Notes under the pieces: model-generated
The model's input: the letters and a program-made list of their open reading frames with translations, nothing else
What the model was told of the DNA's origin: nothing
Databases searched by the model: none
Shown: positions 62,320 through 64,000 of the stretch, piece by piece
How the letters are laid out: every line of letters starts with the position of its first letter
Position numbering within the stretch: position 1 is the first letter of the stretch
Assembly: GCA_002239045.1 (NCBI GenBank)
Contig: MPNN01000013.1
Coordinates: forward strand, 1 to 64,000
Length of the DNA: 64,000 bases
Reading direction: 5' to 3'
Source of the DNA: SAR202 cluster bacterium bin127
Lineage (GTDB): Bacteria > Chloroflexota > Dehalococcoidia > Lucifugimonadales > Lucifugimonadaceae
Translations under genes and position numbers: made by a program

Positions 62320-63513
62320 ATGATCAGGCGTGACATCACTCCCCACTTAATCTCGCTGTTCGACCAATACCCGTTCGTTACAGTCACCGGGCCGCGCCAA
62401 TCTGGCAAGACGACGTTGTGCCGAACCGCGTTTCCAAACCTCGAGTACGTCAACATGGAGGCGCCGGACGTGCGCGAGTTTGCGGAATCCGACCCGCGAG
62501 CGTTCCTTGCACAGTTCAACGACGGCGCCATAATCGACGAGATACAACGCGTCCCCGATCTTCTTTCTTATTTGCAGGTGATAGGCGACGAGTCGGGGCG
62601 CAACGGGTTGTTCATCCTCACTGGCAGCGAACAGTTCAATCTTTCGGCAGCGGTAAGCCAATCACTTGCCGGACGCACGGCGTTACTCCGCCTATTGCCG
62701 TTTTCGTTGGCCGAGCGCCGACGGACGGGGGCGAGCGGAGAGATTGACGATGTCCTCCACACGGGCTTCTACCCTCGTATTCACGATCAAGGGCTCGATC
62801 CGATACAAACACTTGGCGACTACTTTGAGACCTACGTCGAGCGCGATGTCCGCCAATTGAGCGAGATTCGCAATCTCTCGAATTTTCGCCGTTTCGTCCG
62901 CTTGTGCGCGGGCCGGGTCGGTCAGTTGTTGAATCTCTCTTCGTTGGGGTCGGATGCCGGAGTGACACACACGACGGCAAGGGAGTGGCTCAATGTGTTG
63001 GAAACGAGCTACATCGTTTACCGGCTCCAACCGTTTCACTCCAACATTGGGAAGCGACTCATCAGATCGCCAAAACTGTATTTCTACGATGTAGGTTTGG
63101 CAAGTTACCTGATCGGGATCGAGCATTCCGGTCAGATCGCGACCCATCCTCTACGTGGATATTTGTTTGAGAACGCGGTTGTCGCGGAGACTCTGAAACA
63201 TCGTTTCAATCAAGGACGGCGGGCCAATCTGTCTTTCTACAGAGACGCGCAGGGATTGGAATGCGACTTGCTGTATGAGACTGGTTACGGATTGAGTGCG
63301 ATAGAGGTCAAGTCAGGCGCGACGATATCGTCGAGTTACTTCGACGGGCTCAATCGCGTTGCAAAGCTGGTCCCCGACATCAAGGACAAAGCTGTGATCT
63401 ACGGCGGTAGCAGAGGTCAATCGCGAAGCTATGCTGAGGTCGCGACGTTGAATGGCCTACCTAAATTACTGAACGCGTTCGACGCCGTTGATTCAAGTGG
63501 TTCGAGTGGTTAA
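62320..63513 (+). CDS. AAA_14/DUF4143-family ATPase flanked by palindromes
   Basis: The 397-residue protein has Walker A GPRQSGKT (24-31), Walker B AIIDEIQ (70-76) and the sensor block LTGSEQFNL (100-108). The C-terminal DUF4143 part holds a PD-(D/E)xK-like motif, ECDLL followed by AIEVKSG (near 316 and 328). Members are usually orphan genes with scattered distribution in bacteria and archaea; function is unknown. Long palindromes that share a core sequence lie on both sides, which suggests a mobile unit or a binding target. Confidence 0.87.
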   Translation: MIRRDITPHLISLFDQYPFVTVTGPRQSGKTTLCRTAFPNLEYVNMEAPDVREFAESDPRAFLAQFNDGAIIDEIQRVPDLLSYLQVIGDESGRNGLFILTGSEQFNLSAAVSQSLAGRTALLRLLPFSLAERRRTGASGEIDDVLHTGFYPRIHDQGLDPIQTLGDYFETYVERDVRQLSEIRNLSNFRRFVRLCAGRVGQLLNLSSLGSDAGVTHTTAREWLNVLETSYIVYRLQPFHSNIGKRLIRSPKLYFYDVGLASYLIGIEHSGQIATHPLRGYLFENAVVAETLKHRFNQGRRANLSFYRDAQGLECDLLYETGYGLSAIEVKSGATISSSYFDGLNRVAKLVPDIKDKAVIYGGSRGQSRSYAEVATLNGLPKLLNAFDAVDSSGSSG

Positions 63514-63533
63514 TTGGGCTAATTAGGTTTGAG

Positions 63534-63574
63534 AACCATGCAGATTGAAAGTAGCACCTTCAATCTGCATGGTT
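63534..63574. repeat. Palindrome downstream of the ATPase, same core as upstream
   Basis: AACCATGCAGATTGAAAGT (63534-63552) pairs with 63556-63574 across an AGC loop with one mismatch in 19 bases. The core CAGATTGAAAGT matches the upstream palindromes. Confidence 0.95.
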
Positions 63575-63585
63575 TCACGGCGGAA

Positions 63586-63629
63586 AAACTATGTAATTTG
63601 TATAGCGCACTATACAAATTACATAGTTT
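63586..63629. repeat. Perfect 20-bp-arm palindrome downstream of the ATPase
   Basis: AAACTATGTAATTTGTATAG (63586-63605) pairs perfectly with 63610-63629 around the loop CGCA. It differs in sequence from the GATTGAAAGT core but has the same layout, and it ends the palindrome-flanked segment. Confidence 0.95.
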
Positions 63630-63670
63630 CGACCCCAGCGCGTCAACCGTGTAGACCTAGTGTTCGACGT

Positions 63671-64000
63671 TTAGGTTTTGCGCCGCCACTTCCTCAGACT
63701 TGCCGGGTTGTCAACGGGCGGGTTCTGGTGGCGACCCCACTCTACGAATGAGACTTCGGCGATGTAGACATTGCCTCTTGAGTCGACTGCCACGCTGTGG
63801 GGCCAGAGGAACTGGTCGGGGCCTTGGCCGAAGTGGGGGTTGCCGAAGCGGTCGAGCAGATTGCCTTCCCAGTCAAAGATGCTGACGCAGTTGCCGATGT
63901 TGGCGACGCCGCGTTGAACGGGCGCGGGTCCCTGCTCGCCGACGTAGACGGTGGCGTTGGGGCCTTTGCCGACGACGTCGATGGCACAGGCCTTGTGAGC
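63671..64000 (-). CDS. NHL-type beta-propeller protein, C-terminal part (partial)
   Basis: The frame is open to the right window edge and ends at TAA at 63671, leaving 109 residues. Two blade-like repeats are visible: AIDVVGKGPNATVYVGEQGP followed by VSIFDWEGNLLDRFG, and LWPHSVAVDSRGNVYIAEVS. These match NHL repeats of six-bladed propellers such as peptidylglycine-lyase-like or surface proteins. The last 30 residues (VEWGRHQNPPVDNPASLRKW) form a tail after the propeller. Start and N-terminus are outside the window. Confidence 0.85.
   Translation of the reverse strand, partial: AHKACAIDVVGKGPNATVYVGEQGPAPVQRGVANIGNCVSIFDWEGNLLDRFGNPHFGQGPDQFLWPHSVAVDSRGNVYIAEVSFVEWGRHQNPPVDNPASLRKWRRKT

Noticed and set aside
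62193..63629. IS200/IS605-type insertion sequence
   Set aside because: Hairpin ends fit loosely, but the enclosed gene is an AAA/DUF4143 ATPase with no HUH transposase or RNA-guided nuclease.

Overview
The window looks like a bacterial chromosome segment from the phylum Chloroflexota, most plausibly the SAR202/Dehalococcoidia side. This is inference. It rests on a giant membrane protein with a DUF2298 (Chlor_Arch_YYY) half, a lipoprotein with a Val-Glu-Val-rich decapeptide array, four enolase-superfamily paralogs in two tandem pairs, and many short palindromic repeats between genes. No rRNA or tRNA gene and no CRISPR array was seen.

Layout. 0-4.3 kb: end of a secreted Ig-like/EF-hand protein, a 102-bp tandem repeat, then MaoC, EamA and class IV aminotransferase genes. 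4.4-20.5 kb: housekeeping genes (GT-C/DUF2298 giant, comF, HAD phosphatase, methyltransferase, argC, TPR, formyltransferase-like, alpha/beta hydrolase, mutS2) and a 1160-residue leucine-rich-repeat surface protein with an LPDTG-type C-terminus. 20.5-23.2 kb: rlmN, a repeat lipoprotein, and a duplicated 5' piece of rlmN. 23.2-32.5 kb: two mandelate-racemase-like enzymes with an aldo/keto reductase, a pentapeptide protein, glnA, an AlbA_2 regulator with a repeat-rich leader, a dipeptidase-like protein and a transaldolase-like protein. 32.5-36.8 kb: a two-component system, fabI and a small exported protein. 36.9-42.7 kb: a Gfo/Idh/MocA oxidoreductase, two unrecognised membrane-associated proteins and two galactonate-dehydratase-like paralogs.

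43-48.4 kb is a defence/accessory island: a DNA methyltransferase fused to an HNH nuclease, an ATPase plus HNH pair resembling Septu (PtuA/PtuB), a HepT/MNT toxin-antitoxin pair with a duplicated orphan MNT, and dense repeats. 48.4-62.1 kb returns to core genes (HExxH membrane protease, DegV, recG, CocE-like hydrolase, VapBC, SelA-like PLP enzyme, dnaE, DUF2007). 62.2-63.6 kb holds an AAA/DUF4143 ATPase gene bracketed on both sides by long palindromes sharing one core; this is the most element-like unexplained structure. The right edge cuts an NHL-type beta-propeller gene.

How the genes work together. The four enolase-superfamily enzymes, aldo/keto reductase, Gfo/Idh/MocA oxidoreductase, transaldolase-like protein and SelA-like enzyme suggest catabolism of sugar acids and related organic matter. 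The accessory genes sit among dispersed palindromes, which probably help with duplication and gene exchange; at least three segmental duplications are directly visible (rlmN 5' end, the galactonate-dehydratase-like pair with its flanking repeat, and the MNT cassette).
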